A program made the translations under genes and the position numbers. This document shows, one piece after another, positions 13,872 through 22,337 of a DNA stretch of 26,696 nucleotides; the stretch's first letter is position 1, and each line of letters opens with the position of its first letter. The notes under the pieces were generated by a model. The model had not been told where the DNA came from and made no database searches. It was given only the letters and a program-made list of their open reading frames with translations. Origin of the DNA: an archaeon (GTDB taxonomy: Archaea > Nanobdellota > Nanobdellia > SCGC-AAA011-G17 > GW2011-AR18); the NCBI GenBank assembly GCA_023245385.1, contig JAHFKM010000003.1, positions 1,117-27,812 on the forward strand, read 5' to 3'.

Positions 13872-16800
13872 ATGACTGTCATAAAGAGGATGTTTATTAA
13901 AGGGTTCAAATCTTTTGCGAATAAGACTGAGCTTGTTTTTGGAAATGGGTTTAATTGTGTTCTTGGTCCGAATGGTTCTGGGAAATCTAATATTTGTGAT
14001 TCGCTCTGTTTTGTTTTAGGGAAGTCGTCTGCGAAAGAGATGAGGGCTGAGCGATCAGCGAGTTTGATTTATAATGGTGGGAAGAAGAAGAATCCTGCGA
14101 AGGAAGCTGAAGTCACGATTATTTTTGATAATGCTGAAGGAAAGTTTCCTGTTAAGGAGAGAGAGCTTGCGGTGACAAGGATTGTGAGACAAAATGGAAC
14201 AAGTGTGTACAGAGTAAATGATGAGGTTGTTACGAGGCAGCAGGTGTTGGATGTTTTGCAGGCTGGAAAGCTTGATCCTGATGGGCATAATATTGTTTTG
14301 CAGGGGGATATTATTGGTTTTATGGAGATGAAGCCTGTGGATCGTAGGGGGATTATAGAGGAAATAGCTGGTATTTCTGGGTTTGAAGAGAAAAAATCGA
14401 AGTGTTTGAATGAACTTACAAAAGTAGATGCTCAGTTGAATGAGGCGGAGATTATTCTAAAAGAAAGAGAAGCGAATTTAAGAGAACTTAAGAAAGAAAG
14501 AGATCATGCGATTCGGTTCAAGGAACTTCAGGAAATGATTAGGGATGAAAAAGCGACATATGTTCATTTACAAATAAAGAATAAAGAGGAAGCTAAGGAA
14601 GAAGTTGAAAAGAAAAAGGGAGAAGTTGAGGAGAGAATTCAAAAAGTAAACAAGGAGATTCAGGAATGTAAAGATGTGATTTTTCAATGGAATGAAGAGG
14701 TTAAGAGGATTAATAATGAGATAGAGGAGAAGGGTGAGAAAGAACAATTGCTTTTGAGAAAGGAGATTGATCTTCTTAAAGAGGAGCTTATCAAAACTAA
14801 GTCGAGAGCAGAGGTTTGTACAACAGAAATAAGTAAGGTGAAAACAAGAAAGCTCCAGCTTGGGGGTAATATCAGTGAGTTGGAAGAAAAAATAAAGCAG
14901 TTGAGGGGAACAAAAAAGGAACTGGAAATAAAAGTAAAAAGTCTGAGTGGTGAGGAGCTTAGTCTTCAGTCGAAGATAAGCAGCTTTAAGGAGAAGCATG
15001 GGGTAGAGTCTAATTTGAGTCTTGAATTAGAAAGTTTAGAAAAGGATTTGGAGGAGAATAGTGAGAATATTCAGGGCTTGCGGGAGAAGAAGGAAGAGCT
15101 TATTAAAACGAAAGCGCAGTTGGATCTTAAATTGCAGTTGTTAGAGGAAAAGATTTCTGGAATAAAAGGGGTGAATAAGTCTAAGGAGTTTGAGGATCTT
15201 AAAGAAAAGAAGAATTCGTTTAAGACGCTTGTTATTGAGCTTAATAAAGCGTTAAATGAGGATAGTTCTTATGCTGCTCAGCTTGCGAGATCGAGGCAGG
15301 ATATTCAGAATGTTTCTGAAGAGCTTGCGAAGCTTCGTGCGAGACAGATTAGTTTTTTGGAGCGATCGACAGCAGATCTGTCTGTTAAAAGAATTTTAGA
15401 GATGAGAACAAGTATGAAGGGGATTTATGGGACAATAGCTCAGCTTGGAAAAGTAGATTCTTCCTATGTTCTTGCTCTTGAAGTTGCGGCAGGTCAGAGG
15501 GCGCAGAGTATTGTTGTGGATAATGATGGGACTGCGCAGAGGTGTATTCAGTATTTGAAAGAAAATAAGTTGGGTATTGCGACTTTTTTACCGTTGAATA
15601 AGATAAAAATAAGAATAAGAGAGGATGAAGTAAAAAAGCTTGCGCAGGATAAAGCGGTGATTGGTTTTGCGGCAGATCTTATAAGGTATGATGTTGAGTA
15701 TAAGAGTGCGTTTTCGTATGTGTTTGGGTCTACGTTGATTCTTGAGAGTTTGGAAGCTGCGAGAAGAATTGGGGTGGGTCGGGCGAGAATGGTAACGCTT
15801 GAGGGAGATGTAGTAGAGCCTTCTGGTGCGATGATTGGTGGATTTAGGGCGGCGAAACGAAGTTTTAGTTTTAATGAAACAAATCTTGAGGAGAATATGC
15901 AAAGGCAGGAAGAAGAGGTGCAAAAGGCACAAAATTTTATTGATCATGTTCAGGAAAAAAGAACAGAGAATGAGATTTTGATCACTCAGTTAAGGGAAAG
16001 AAAGGCTGCGTTTGAGGGGGATATTATTCGTCTTGAGAAAACATTGAGTGTTGAGGGGATTGATGTTAATAGTTTGATGGAAGAAAAAAAGGGTTTTGGA
16101 GAAGCTGTAAAGGGGTTAGAAAAGGATTTGTTGTTTATTGAGAATGAAGAAAAGCGAATGGTGAAAGAATCAGTGTTAGTGAAGGAGAAAAAAACAAGAA
16201 TAAGAGAGAAACTTGCAAATCCTGAGTTGAGTAAAAATTTGGATATTTTAGAGGAGCAGCGTTTAAGTTTTAAAGAGAGAGTAACTGAAGCGAATGCTGC
16301 GATAAAAAATATTGATCTTCAGATAGAAAGTTTGTTTCTTCCTGAGTCTGAAAAAACAATGAAGATTATTAAGCAGCATGAGACTGAGCAGGAGAAGTTT
16401 GAGCAGGAACTTTTAAGCTTGCAGGAAATGATTAAAAAAAGAAGTCAGGAGCTTAAAATAAAGGAGCAGGAAGAGTCTAAGTTTCATACAAATCTTAAGG
16501 ATTTAGTAAGTGGAAGAAATAAGATTGGGGAAAAAATACAGCTGAAACAAGCGTCTATTGCGAGAGAGGAAGAAAAGATAAAGGGGTTTGAGCAGCGTCT
16601 GAATTTTATTATAGTTGAGAGAGCGAAAGTTATTGCTGAGTATGAGGGTTTGCAAAAAGAGTTTGAGCAGTATGCAGATGCGAAGATTAAAAGGGGGGCT
16701 AATTTGGAGCAGCTTAAGTTGAAGATTCATGATACTGAGAAGGAGCTTAATGCGATTGGAAATGTGAATTTGAGAGCTCTTGATGTGTATGAGCAAATTG

Positions 16801-17342
16801 AGATTGAACATGGGAAACTTGTGGAAAAAACAAATACTTTGAAGACTGAGAAGGAAGATGTTCTTAAGATGATGTATGAGATAGAGGAAAAGAAGAAGGA
16901 TATTTTTATGAAGGCGTATAATATAATTGTGAAAAATTTCAAGACTATTTTTTCCAGGTTAACAACAAAAGGAGAAGCGCATGTTGACTTGGAAAATCCT
17001 GAAAATCCTTTTGAGGGGGGGATTGATATTCAGATTCGTTTGACAGGAACAAAATCTTTGGATGTGAAGAGTCTTTCTGGTGGTGAAAAAACTTTGGCTG
17101 CTTTGTCTTTTATTTTTGCGATTCAGGAGTATGCTCCTTCTCCTTTTTATTTGATGGATGAGGTTGATGCTGCTTTGGATAAGAGAAATTCTGAGACGCT
17201 TTCAAAGCTTGTGCAGCAGTATTCAAAAAATGCGCAGTATATTGTGATTTCACATAATGATGCTATTATTGGTGAAGCTGATCAGATTTATGGTGTTTCA
17301 ATGCAGGATGGCGTTTCTAAAGTTGTGAGTTTGAAGGTGTAG
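13872..17342 (+). CDS. smc: Chromosome segregation protein SMC
   Basis: The 1156-residue product has full SMC architecture. The N-terminal ATPase lobe has Walker A GPNGSGKSN (32-40) and the Q-loop region NIVLQGDIIGFMEMKP. A first coiled coil rich in Glu and Lys follows (about 165-510). The hinge (about 515-660) contains AGQRAQSIVVDNDGTA and EPSGAMIGG. After the second coiled coil, the C-terminal lobe has signature LSGGEK (from 1068), Walker B FYLMDE (1092-1097) and the D-loop DAALDKRN. SMC dimers fold and hold chromosomal DNA, with a kleisin (ScpA) partner that is not encoded here. The start follows a TATA box by 29 bp. The last 26 bp overlap the convergent metallopeptidase gene. Confidence 0.97.
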   Translation: MTVIKRMFIKGFKSFANKTELVFGNGFNCVLGPNGSGKSNICDSLCFVLGKSSAKEMRAERSASLIYNGGKKKNPAKEAEVTIIFDNAEGKFPVKERELAVTRIVRQNGTSVYRVNDEVVTRQQVLDVLQAGKLDPDGHNIVLQGDIIGFMEMKPVDRRGIIEEIAGISGFEEKKSKCLNELTKVDAQLNEAEIILKEREANLRELKKERDHAIRFKELQEMIRDEKATYVHLQIKNKEEAKEEVEKKKGEVEERIQKVNKEIQECKDVIFQWNEEVKRINNEIEEKGEKEQLLLRKEIDLLKEELIKTKSRAEVCTTEISKVKTRKLQLGGNISELEEKIKQLRGTKKELEIKVKSLSGEELSLQSKISSFKEKHGVESNLSLELESLEKDLEENSENIQGLREKKEELIKTKAQLDLKLQLLEEKISGIKGVNKSKEFEDLKEKKNSFKTLVIELNKALNEDSSYAAQLARSRQDIQNVSEELAKLRARQISFLERSTADLSVKRILEMRTSMKGIYGTIAQLGKVDSSYVLALEVAAGQRAQSIVVDNDGTAQRCIQYLKENKLGIATFLPLNKIKIRIREDEVKKLAQDKAVIGFAADLIRYDVEYKSAFSYVFGSTLILESLEAARRIGVGRARMVTLEGDVVEPSGAMIGGFRAAKRSFSFNETNLEENMQRQEEEVQKAQNFIDHVQEKRTENEILITQLRERKAAFEGDIIRLEKTLSVEGIDVNSLMEEKKGFGEAVKGLEKDLLFIENEEKRMVKESVLVKEKKTRIREKLANPELSKNLDILEEQRLSFKERVTEANAAIKNIDLQIESLFLPESEKTMKIIKQHETEQEKFEQELLSLQEMIKKRSQELKIKEQEESKFHTNLKDLVSGRNKIGEKIQLKQASIAREEEKIKGFEQRLNFIIVERAKVIAEYEGLQKEFEQYADAKIKRGANLEQLKLKIHDTEKELNAIGNVNLRALDVYEQIEIEHGKLVEKTNTLKTEKEDVLKMMYEIEEKKKDIFMKAYNIIVKNFKTIFSRLTTKGEAHVDLENPENPFEGGIDIQIRLTGTKSLDVKSLSGGEKTLAALSFIFAIQEYAPSPFYLMDEVDAALDKRNSETLSKLVQQYSKNAQYIVISHNDAIIGEADQIYGVSMQDGVSKVVSLKV

Positions 17343-19005
17343 TGTCTGAAGAGTAATGTGAATTTTTTAGAATTTCTTCAGCAAGTGTTTGTTTAACAGT
17401 TTTATAGAGTTTAACTTTGCATTCTTTCATAACTTTAGCTGCGTAAGCTGCTTCTTCCGGCCAGAAAGACCATGTTCGAATAAAATCCTCAGCCTTGTTT
17501 TTATTGCCTTCAGCTTGTATTTTAATAATTTCAGAAACAAGGTTTTTGTTTACTTCGTAGAATTTTTTAAGGTCTAAGGTAAATTTTCCTTCTTTTAAGA
17601 GTAAAACTTTATGGGTGAAGTACCAGTTAAATTTTATTAAATCGCCAACTCTGTGTGCATCTTTATGAATATCTGGTCTGTTAAGAGGGAGGCTTCTCAT
17701 TAAGGCGCCGTCTACGAATGTTTCATGCATCTCTTCTTGTGTGTAAACTTCTTTCTCAACAAGAAGGGGCAGGTTATACATTCCTACTGTGTCTGATTTT
17801 AATTCTTCAATAATTGCGTCCCAATTTTCTAATGCAGTATCAACAGCGATAAGTTTTCCAGAAGAATCTTTTCTGATTGTTTGTTTTGGGCCGAGGGAGT
17901 GGCTTACTTCGTGACTTACTACGAAATTTACTTTAGCTCTTGGGGTGAGAAAAGGGTGCATTGAAGGGTTGATTAATTTTTTTAAAAGTTCTTGATTAGG
18001 TGTAAATCCTTCGAGGATATTTTTGTAAATTAAGATTTTTCTCCCGATTTTTTCTAAAACTTCTTTATCATTAGGGAGTGTTTGGCCTACGGTAATGCCT
18101 GGTCTTTTTGCTTGATAATCTCCTGAGATGTAAAGGATGTCAACAACTGCAACTGGGAGGGAGATTGTTTTCATTTGTTTTGTTCTTGTTTTTTCTTGGG
18201 GTAGGGTCTCTTCAAGTTCTTGTAGATGAATGATATATTCTGCAACTCTTTCAGATTCTTGAGTATTTTTTATGCATAAGAGTCCTGCGTAAAAGGATTT
18301 TTTCCCTAATATTCTGTCTCCATAAGATTCTAATGGTCCTATAATAAAATCTATGGGGCTTGTAGTGGAGTGTATCCAGGAGGCGTCACTTTCAAAAAAG
18401 TCTCCGGTAAGTAAAGCTTTTGCCCTTGTTTGGAGGTATTTAGAAAATTTTTTGTCTGGAACATCCTGGGCTGCGCTTTCGAGGAGGGAAGCGATTTTTT
18501 TTAAAAGAGGAGAGTATTTTTTTTCGTAGGGGATAGCGAGGAAGTCTTGATTTTTTCTTTCAATGAGGGTGTTTATTTTTTTAAATGCGAGAGATTTTTC
18601 AGGGTGTTTTTGAAGGTAAGTTTCTATTTCTTCAGCAGTAAGTCCTTCAGGGTATAATGTTCCTCCTTTTGGTCGTGGGAGAACTCCTTCAAACAGAGGA
18701 ACTGTCTCGTTCTCATAGTTAATTCCTTCTGGGCCGTTAAACATCTTAAATACTTCAAGAGCGAGGTCAGCATTTTTGATTCCTTTGGTAACATCTTCTT
18801 CTAATTGTTTTTTAACAGGGAGGCTTTGGGGATTGTCTTGTATTAAAAAGAGAGTGTCTGCGAGAGCTGCTGCTTTGATTAATTTTGGTAATGCTTTTTT
18901 ATAACCTGGGAGAAGAGAATGAATATCTGCTTTTAATTCAAAGGTTCTGCAATTATCGGGGTCTAAATATTTTTTTAGAGAGCTGGCATTGTAGGAAAAA
19001 ACCAT
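17317..19005 (-). CDS. M49-like (dipeptidyl-peptidase III-like) zinc metallopeptidase
   Basis: The 562-residue product has zinc motif HEVSH (365-369), followed by the SLGPK turn, and a second motif EELKSD (400-405) that would supply the third ligand. This pattern matches the bacterial and archaeal relatives of dipeptidyl peptidase III (M49) that carry HExxH instead of HExxxH and are sometimes fused to NUDIX domains. There is no signal peptide or membrane segment, so it is probably cytoplasmic and trims peptides. CTTTATTAATAG on the minus strand about 25 bp upstream could be its own TATA box, although it also follows the surface-protein gene by only 36 bp. The 3' end overlaps smc by 26 bp. Confidence 0.8.
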   Translation of the reverse strand: MVFSYNASSLKKYLDPDNCRTFELKADIHSLLPGYKKALPKLIKAAALADTLFLIQDNPQSLPVKKQLEEDVTKGIKNADLALEVFKMFNGPEGINYENETVPLFEGVLPRPKGGTLYPEGLTAEEIETYLQKHPEKSLAFKKINTLIERKNQDFLAIPYEKKYSPLLKKIASLLESAAQDVPDKKFSKYLQTRAKALLTGDFFESDASWIHSTTSPIDFIIGPLESYGDRILGKKSFYAGLLCIKNTQESERVAEYIIHLQELEETLPQEKTRTKQMKTISLPVAVVDILYISGDYQAKRPGITVGQTLPNDKEVLEKIGRKILIYKNILEGFTPNQELLKKLINPSMHPFLTPRAKVNFVVSHEVSHSLGPKQTIRKDSSGKLIAVDTALENWDAIIEELKSDTVGMYNLPLLVEKEVYTQEEMHETFVDGALMRSLPLNRPDIHKDAHRVGDLIKFNWYFTHKVLLLKEGKFTLDLKKFYEVNKNLVSEIIKIQAEGNKNKAEDFIRTWSFWPEEAAYAAKVMKECKVKLYKTVKQTLAEEILKNSHYSSDTTPSNSQL

Positions 19006-19041
19006 TATCTTGAGGGGGTGAAACTATTAATAAAGATTGTT

Positions 19042-21066
19042 TTATTCTTCATCGTCATCCTCATCTGAAAAAATTTTATGTGCGTCGATTCTTAGAAGGA
19101 TAATAAGAACTAAAATGAGAATGATAAGGCTAAGAATCCGGTAGCGGTAGTTAGTGATAAAAGTGCTTAAAGAAAATGGAGTGGTTGAGGTGGTAAGTGT
19201 TTCAACTGATTCTTTCTTTTCAGAGCTGTTTTGAAGAGTTTCGTTTTTTTGAACATGTCCACTGAATTTTTGAGTGGTGTTTAGTTCTGAGTTATTATTT
19301 ATTTGGGTTTCTTGAGCTGGGGTGAAAGCGTGATTGAACCATAATTTTATTTTATTCCAGAGGGAGATTGTTTCTTGAGGAGAGTTGGTGCTTATTTTCT
19401 CAAGGGGTGTTGCTTCTTCTTTGATGTTTGTTAATCTGAGAGAAATTTCTTGTGTGTCAAGAACTGTGTTGTCTTTGAGTTTTATTGTGGTAGTGAGTGA
19501 ATAAGTGTTTAAGCGTGTTTGTGAACCTGGGGCAATGTAGATGTAGGCTGTTTCAGCGCGTCCAGGTTCTAGAGTGAGTGCTGCTGGAGTGAGTTTTGAG
19601 AAACTTGCGGCTGAACCTCCGAGAAGAAGTTCGTATTGTGCTTTTTCAAAACCAGTGTTTTGTACTGTAACGGGGAATACAATACTTGAGTCAGTGTAGA
19701 TAACTAGGTTTGGATAGGGGATGGTTAGGTGGGGTTTGTAACAGGTTGCAGTGTCGACTGTTTCAACAGTAAATACTGCGGAGTCTGAGACAGTGACAGC
19801 GCTTTCGTCAGTGGCGTTTACTTTTAAGTGGATATCATAAGATCCTGGTTTTACATTTTCATTGGGGTGAATAAGAAGGGAAATGTTTCTCTGTTCTCCT
19901 GCTTGTAAGGTGAAGAGTTGGGAAAGATCAGCAGTGATCCATGAAGGACTTTGGAGAGTAAAAGTATATTGCTTTTCGAGGGTGCCTTTATTGGTTACAA
20001 GGCTATGGTATGTTTTTTCTTTTCCATTAGTACATACGCGAACATTGTTTTCTAAAAGGTCGAGATGTACTGCGTGGCATTTGGTGATGTGAGTATGTAC
20101 TTCTGTTAGTGCTTTTGTTTCTCCTTGTTGGGGTGTTACAGAAATTTTTGAGATAAAATCTCCTTCAATACCGAAGTTAGGAGTGAAGATAATTTTTACA
20201 GTTTTTCTTGTATCTGGAAGGAGAGTGAGTTGGTCTGTTTCAAGAGAAGCCCATGAGGGACCATCGATATGGAGATTGTAGGTGTTGGTAGTTGTGCCAT
20301 CATTTTCTACTTCAAGTAACAGTTGGTTTACAGTGCGTTCGCAAAAGGTAAGGGTGTTTTTATTGATGTCTATTTTAAAAGCATAACAGGGTCGTACTTC
20401 TACTGCTTGGTTAATGGATTGAATGCTTCTTCCTGAACTTCCTTGTGCGATGAGGGTAAAGCCGTATTCTCCTGATTCTTTTGGACTGGTGAGGTAGGCG
20501 AATAGTTTTTTGTTTTCTCCTGATGCGAGGCTGAGAATGTCTTCGCTTAGGCTGACTTTGTCTTTTAATGAACCTTGAACTCTGAGGATATAGTCTTCGC
20601 GATAGGCGCCTGTGTTTTGGAGTTTGAATTCGAATTTTGTGATTTCTGCAGGGCAAACTGCTTTTTTATTTTCTTCAGTGGTAAGTGCGGCGTTAAAACA
20701 GTCTTTGACAGAGAGGGTAAGGGGGAGTGTTTTTACTTCGTTGGAACTAGAGGCGAGGAGATCAAGGTTATAGTTTCCTGGTAAAGTGTTGAGTGTTGGT
20801 GTGGTATATGTGTAGATGGATTTTTGTTCTTCTGGTGCTAAGAGGAGGCCTGTGGGAACGGTTGTTGCCCATGAGCTTGCGGTTCCGTGGTTGGTAAAAG
20901 TTATTTCTACTGGGTCTTTTGCATCGTTTTTTATGTGGCTGATAAAGAGTGTTGTATCTCTTGGGCATACTCCTTCTGGGGAAGATTTTTCTTGGGTAAA
21001 GGTAAATGCTTGTACAGTGGAAGCAAGAAGGAAGAAGGTGAGTATCCAGTGAATAAGTAGTTTCAT
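19042..21066 (-). CDS. Membrane-anchored surface protein with five ~104-aa Ig-like repeats
   Basis: The product (674 residues from the ATG) has a signal peptide (KLLIHWILTFFLLAS, cleavage near VQA). Five tandem beta-sandwich repeats of the CARDB/NEW3 kind follow, then a Thr/Ser/Asn-rich spacer, one membrane helix (ILSLIILILVLIILL) and an acidic tail SDEDDDEE, so it is a C-terminally anchored exoprotein. Numbered from a GTG one codon earlier, cysteines fall at 35/124, 139/228, 243/331 and 346/443. That is one pair per repeat, with starts 103-104 residues apart, and implies four disulfides. The fifth repeat has none. I prefer the ATG at 21066 over the GTG at 21069. ATATAAA on the minus strand (21101-21107) is a likely TATA box, giving a very short leader. 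Confidence 0.85.
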   Translation of the reverse strand: MKLLIHWILTFFLLASTVQAFTFTQEKSSPEGVCPRDTTLFISHIKNDAKDPVEITFTNHGTASSWATTVPTGLLLAPEEQKSIYTYTTPTLNTLPGNYNLDLLASSSNEVKTLPLTLSVKDCFNAALTTEENKKAVCPAEITKFEFKLQNTGAYREDYILRVQGSLKDKVSLSEDILSLASGENKKLFAYLTSPKESGEYGFTLIAQGSSGRSIQSINQAVEVRPCYAFKIDINKNTLTFCERTVNQLLLEVENDGTTTNTYNLHIDGPSWASLETDQLTLLPDTRKTVKIIFTPNFGIEGDFISKISVTPQQGETKALTEVHTHITKCHAVHLDLLENNVRVCTNGKEKTYHSLVTNKGTLEKQYTFTLQSPSWITADLSQLFTLQAGEQRNISLLIHPNENVKPGSYDIHLKVNATDESAVTVSDSAVFTVETVDTATCYKPHLTIPYPNLVIYTDSSIVFPVTVQNTGFEKAQYELLLGGSAASFSKLTPAALTLEPGRAETAYIYIAPGSQTRLNTYSLTTTIKLKDNTVLDTQEISLRLTNIKEEATPLEKISTNSPQETISLWNKIKLWFNHAFTPAQETQINNNSELNTTQKFSGHVQKNETLQNSSEKKESVETLTTSTTPFSLSTFITNYRYRILSLIILILVLIILLRIDAHKIFSDEDDDEE

Positions 21067-21141
21067 CACTCTTCAGAGAGTTCGCTTCCATTTTTAAAGA
21101 TTTATATGGAAGAATAAGAATTTTTCAATATTTGTTTTTAA

Positions 21142-21150
21142 GTGAAGTAT
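21142..21150. repeat. Left target-site duplication of the insertion sequence
   Basis: GTGAAGTAT lies directly outside the left inverted repeat and is repeated exactly at 22299-22307 outside the right one. This 9-bp duplication shows that the element inserted as one unit. Confidence 0.88.
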
Positions 21151-21167
21151 GACTGTGGGACAAAATT
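21151..21167 (+). repeat. Left terminal inverted repeat
   Basis: GACTGTGGGACAAAATT, matched on the other strand at 22282-22298 with two differences. It is the binding and cleavage end for the transposase. Confidence 0.88.
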
Positions 21168-21178
21168 AGTTAAATTGG

Positions 21179-21343
21179 TTAACGTTTGAGTATAATTATG
21201 AATGCTCGTTGTCCGATGTATTTTTTCTGTGCGTCTATTTTTGCTCCGTTGCCGTAGGGTGTTATTTTCTTTTCGTAGATTTCTTCGACATCATCTTTGA
21301 TGATGATCTTTCCGCCTTTTACTGCTTCAACTTTTCTAGCCAT
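21179..21343 (-). CDS. DUF2080 transposon-associated protein, 54 aa
   Basis: This 54-residue product (MARKVEAVKGGKIIIKDDVE, then ITPYGNGAKIDAQKKYIGQ and AFIIILKR) matches the DUF2080 family (PF09853), small basic proteins encoded beside transposases in archaeal insertion sequences. The G-N-G-A turn followed by a K-K-Y-I-G-Q strand is the recognisable part and recalls AbrB-type DNA-binding folds. Its role is unknown; a regulator of transposition is plausible. The gene is intact although the partner transposase is not. The TATA-like TATATAAA about 27 bp upstream suggests a leaderless mRNA. A 22-bp perfect palindrome begins at its start codon. Confidence 0.82.
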   Translation of the reverse strand: MARKVEAVKGGKIIIKDDVEEIYEKKITPYGNGAKIDAQKKYIGQRAFIIILKR

Positions 21344-21364
21344 AGTATTTACATGTAAATACTA
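21343..21364. promoter_or_regulatory. 22-bp perfect palindrome between the two IS genes
   Basis: The half-site TAGTATTTACA is followed directly by its exact reverse complement. It overlaps the first base of the DUF2080 start codon and lies beside TATATA (21371-21376), which could serve both divergent IS genes. The position at a predicted leaderless start suits an operator, perhaps for the DUF2080 protein itself. Confidence 0.6.
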
Positions 21365-21407
21365 AAGTTTATATAGTTTTCGGTCTTCTCCCAGAATAGA
21401 GATTGAA

Positions 21408-21569
21408 ATGAAGATCCGAACTAAAGAGGTAAGAACAACTGCGAAAGTGCTTGATGAACTCGTTCTAAAATATAAAGAGAGACATCCTGAAAAAGAACGT
21501 GATTGGAGAACATACGAGCAAAGACTTGCAGAGAGAATGCGCGAAGCGATTCACACACTTGATCCTCTA
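21408..21569 (+). pseudogene. Transposase, N-terminal segment (original orientation)
   Basis: These 54 codons from the ATG (MKIRTKEVRTTAKVLDELVL to AIHTLDPL) encode the N-terminal helical part of the IS transposase. After 21569 the plus-strand frame runs into antisense sequence of the same gene and ends at a TAA by 21683. Joining codon 54 to the minus-strand sequence starting at 22099 gives LDPL-IEEAIASIHIV in frame, so the break is exactly here. A TATATA about 35 bp upstream is the likely promoter. Confidence 0.85.
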
Positions 21570-22099
21570 TTTGTAGAGCATTCTTTTCCATGCCCAAGCC
21601 TGAAAAGCGAGAAAGACGCTTTTCATCTTGTTCCATACGCGATGTACATTCGAGATTTGAGATCTATAAGTTTGAAGGAGTAAACGAACATTTTCTTTCT
21701 GTTCTTCGTTTTCTTTTGTGCCTTTTCAGCGTCTTTCATCAGCTCTTTGAGTTTTTGTGCTTCAGTTGCGTAATGTTTTTTTATTGTTAATCCAAAACCT
21801 GTTCCTTCTCCGGAACAATCAGAATTTTCCACTCCTTTCTTCTTTAATAATAGTACTTGCATGTTATGAAGGATCATTAAGATTTCTTCATCGGAATAAA
21901 GTCGTTCTATAGTTTTGTAGCTTACTTCTACATTTGAAAGGAGTGTGAAAAGAATAAGTATGCAAGACATTTCTCGGTTACTTTTGCCGAAAAGATGTTT
22001 CAAAAGTAAAAGTATTGTTTTTTGTTTTAAAGAAAGCTCCGGCTTTCTTCCTCGTTCGTCAACGCGAACAATGTGAATAGAAGCAATTGCTTCTTCAAT
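21570..22099 (-). pseudogene. Transposase, central segment (inverted)
   Basis: This 530-bp block is in reverse orientation relative to the gene ends. Read on the minus strand from 22099 it encodes IEEAIASIHIVRVDERGRKP, a helix-turn-helix-like part (LKHLFGKSNREMS, VSYKTIERLYSDEE), a possible first catalytic region (CSGEGTGFGLTIKKHY, with Glu where DDE enzymes normally have Asp) and FKLIDLKSRMYIAYGT, then hits a TGA at 21623-21625. In another frame the block ends WAWKRMLYK, which joins FVNDNQ of the C-terminal segment. 530 is not a multiple of 3, so one frameshift or deletion lies between YGT and WAWK. The region expected to hold the second catalytic acid is not visible there. Confidence 0.85.
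21601..21625. repeat. 9-bp hairpin at the transposase frameshift
   Basis: TGAAAAGCG and CGCTTTTCA are perfect inverted repeats around a 7-nt loop (21610-21616). They sit where the minus-strand transposase frame is lost, so the hairpin may mark the site of an internal deletion or a small local flip. Confidence 0.6.
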
Positions 22100-22276
22100 T
22101 TTGTAAATGACAACCAAAACTATCTCGATGAATACTTCAAAAGAAATCAATCTGAAAGCGGTTTCTCAGAAGACAAAAACCGTTTCTGGTGGACAATCTC
22201 CCAAAGAAGACCAGACTGAATAGACACAACAGATTTCTGCATACTTATATGGCACAACCTATTCTGGCTAGGCTAA
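22100..22276 (+). pseudogene. Transposase, C-terminal segment (original orientation)
   Basis: From 22100 the plus strand reads FVNDNQNYLDEYFKRNQSES, then GFSEDKNRFWWTISQRRPD and a TGA (22217-22219). It then continues in the same frame as IDTTDFCILIWHNLFWLG to a TAA at 22274-22276, 5 bp before the right inverted repeat. The extension past the TGA has the conserved look of a transposase C-terminus, and a single CGA-to-TGA change would explain the stop. The segment is a second, independent lesion in this gene and has no start of its own. Confidence 0.82.
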
Positions 22277-22281
22277 GCCGG

Positions 22282-22298
22282 AATTCTGTCCCACAGCC
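22282..22298 (-). repeat. Right terminal inverted repeat
   Basis: Read on the minus strand it is GGCTGTGGGACAGAATT, the partner of 21151-21167. Confidence 0.88.
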
Positions 22299-22307
22299 GT
22301 GAAGTAT
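22299..22307. repeat. Right target-site duplication of the insertion sequence
   Basis: An exact second copy of GTGAAGTAT, found directly outside the right inverted repeat. Confidence 0.88.
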
Positions 22308-22337
22308 AATAATTATTATATAAAGAAAAAAAAGAAT

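Larger units (their letters stand above)
21151..22298. mobile_element. Insertion sequence (1148 bp) with a scrambled transposase
   Basis: The element is bounded by 17-bp inverted repeats (GACTGTGGGACAAAATT on the left, GGCTGTGGGACAGAATT on the right read inward; 15 of 17 match) and flanked by a 9-bp target duplication. It carries a divergent DUF2080 gene and a transposase gene that is broken by inversion of its central 530 bp, a frameshift and a TGA stop. The family is unassigned; DUF2080 proteins accompany transposases of archaeal insertion sequences of about this size. It sits upstream of the TATA box of the repeat-rich surface protein and leaves that promoter intact. It can no longer make its own transposase, but its ends could be moved in trans. 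Confidence 0.93.

Noticed and set aside
14568..14999. Hydrophobic minus-strand frame inside smc
   Set aside because: It is the antisense of the Glu/Lys-rich coiled coil, which always yields Phe/Leu-rich shadows.
21601..21630. Plus-strand reading SLKSEKDAF as the natural continuation of the transposase after YGT
   Set aside because: It resembles what I remember of the family, but the site is a near-symmetric hairpin that reads similarly on both strands, so I cannot tell a local flip from coincidence.
21570..22099. A programmed invertible DNA switch
   Set aside because: No recombinase gene and no matching inverted repeats lie at the two breakpoints. A one-off inversion fits better unless reads show both orientations.
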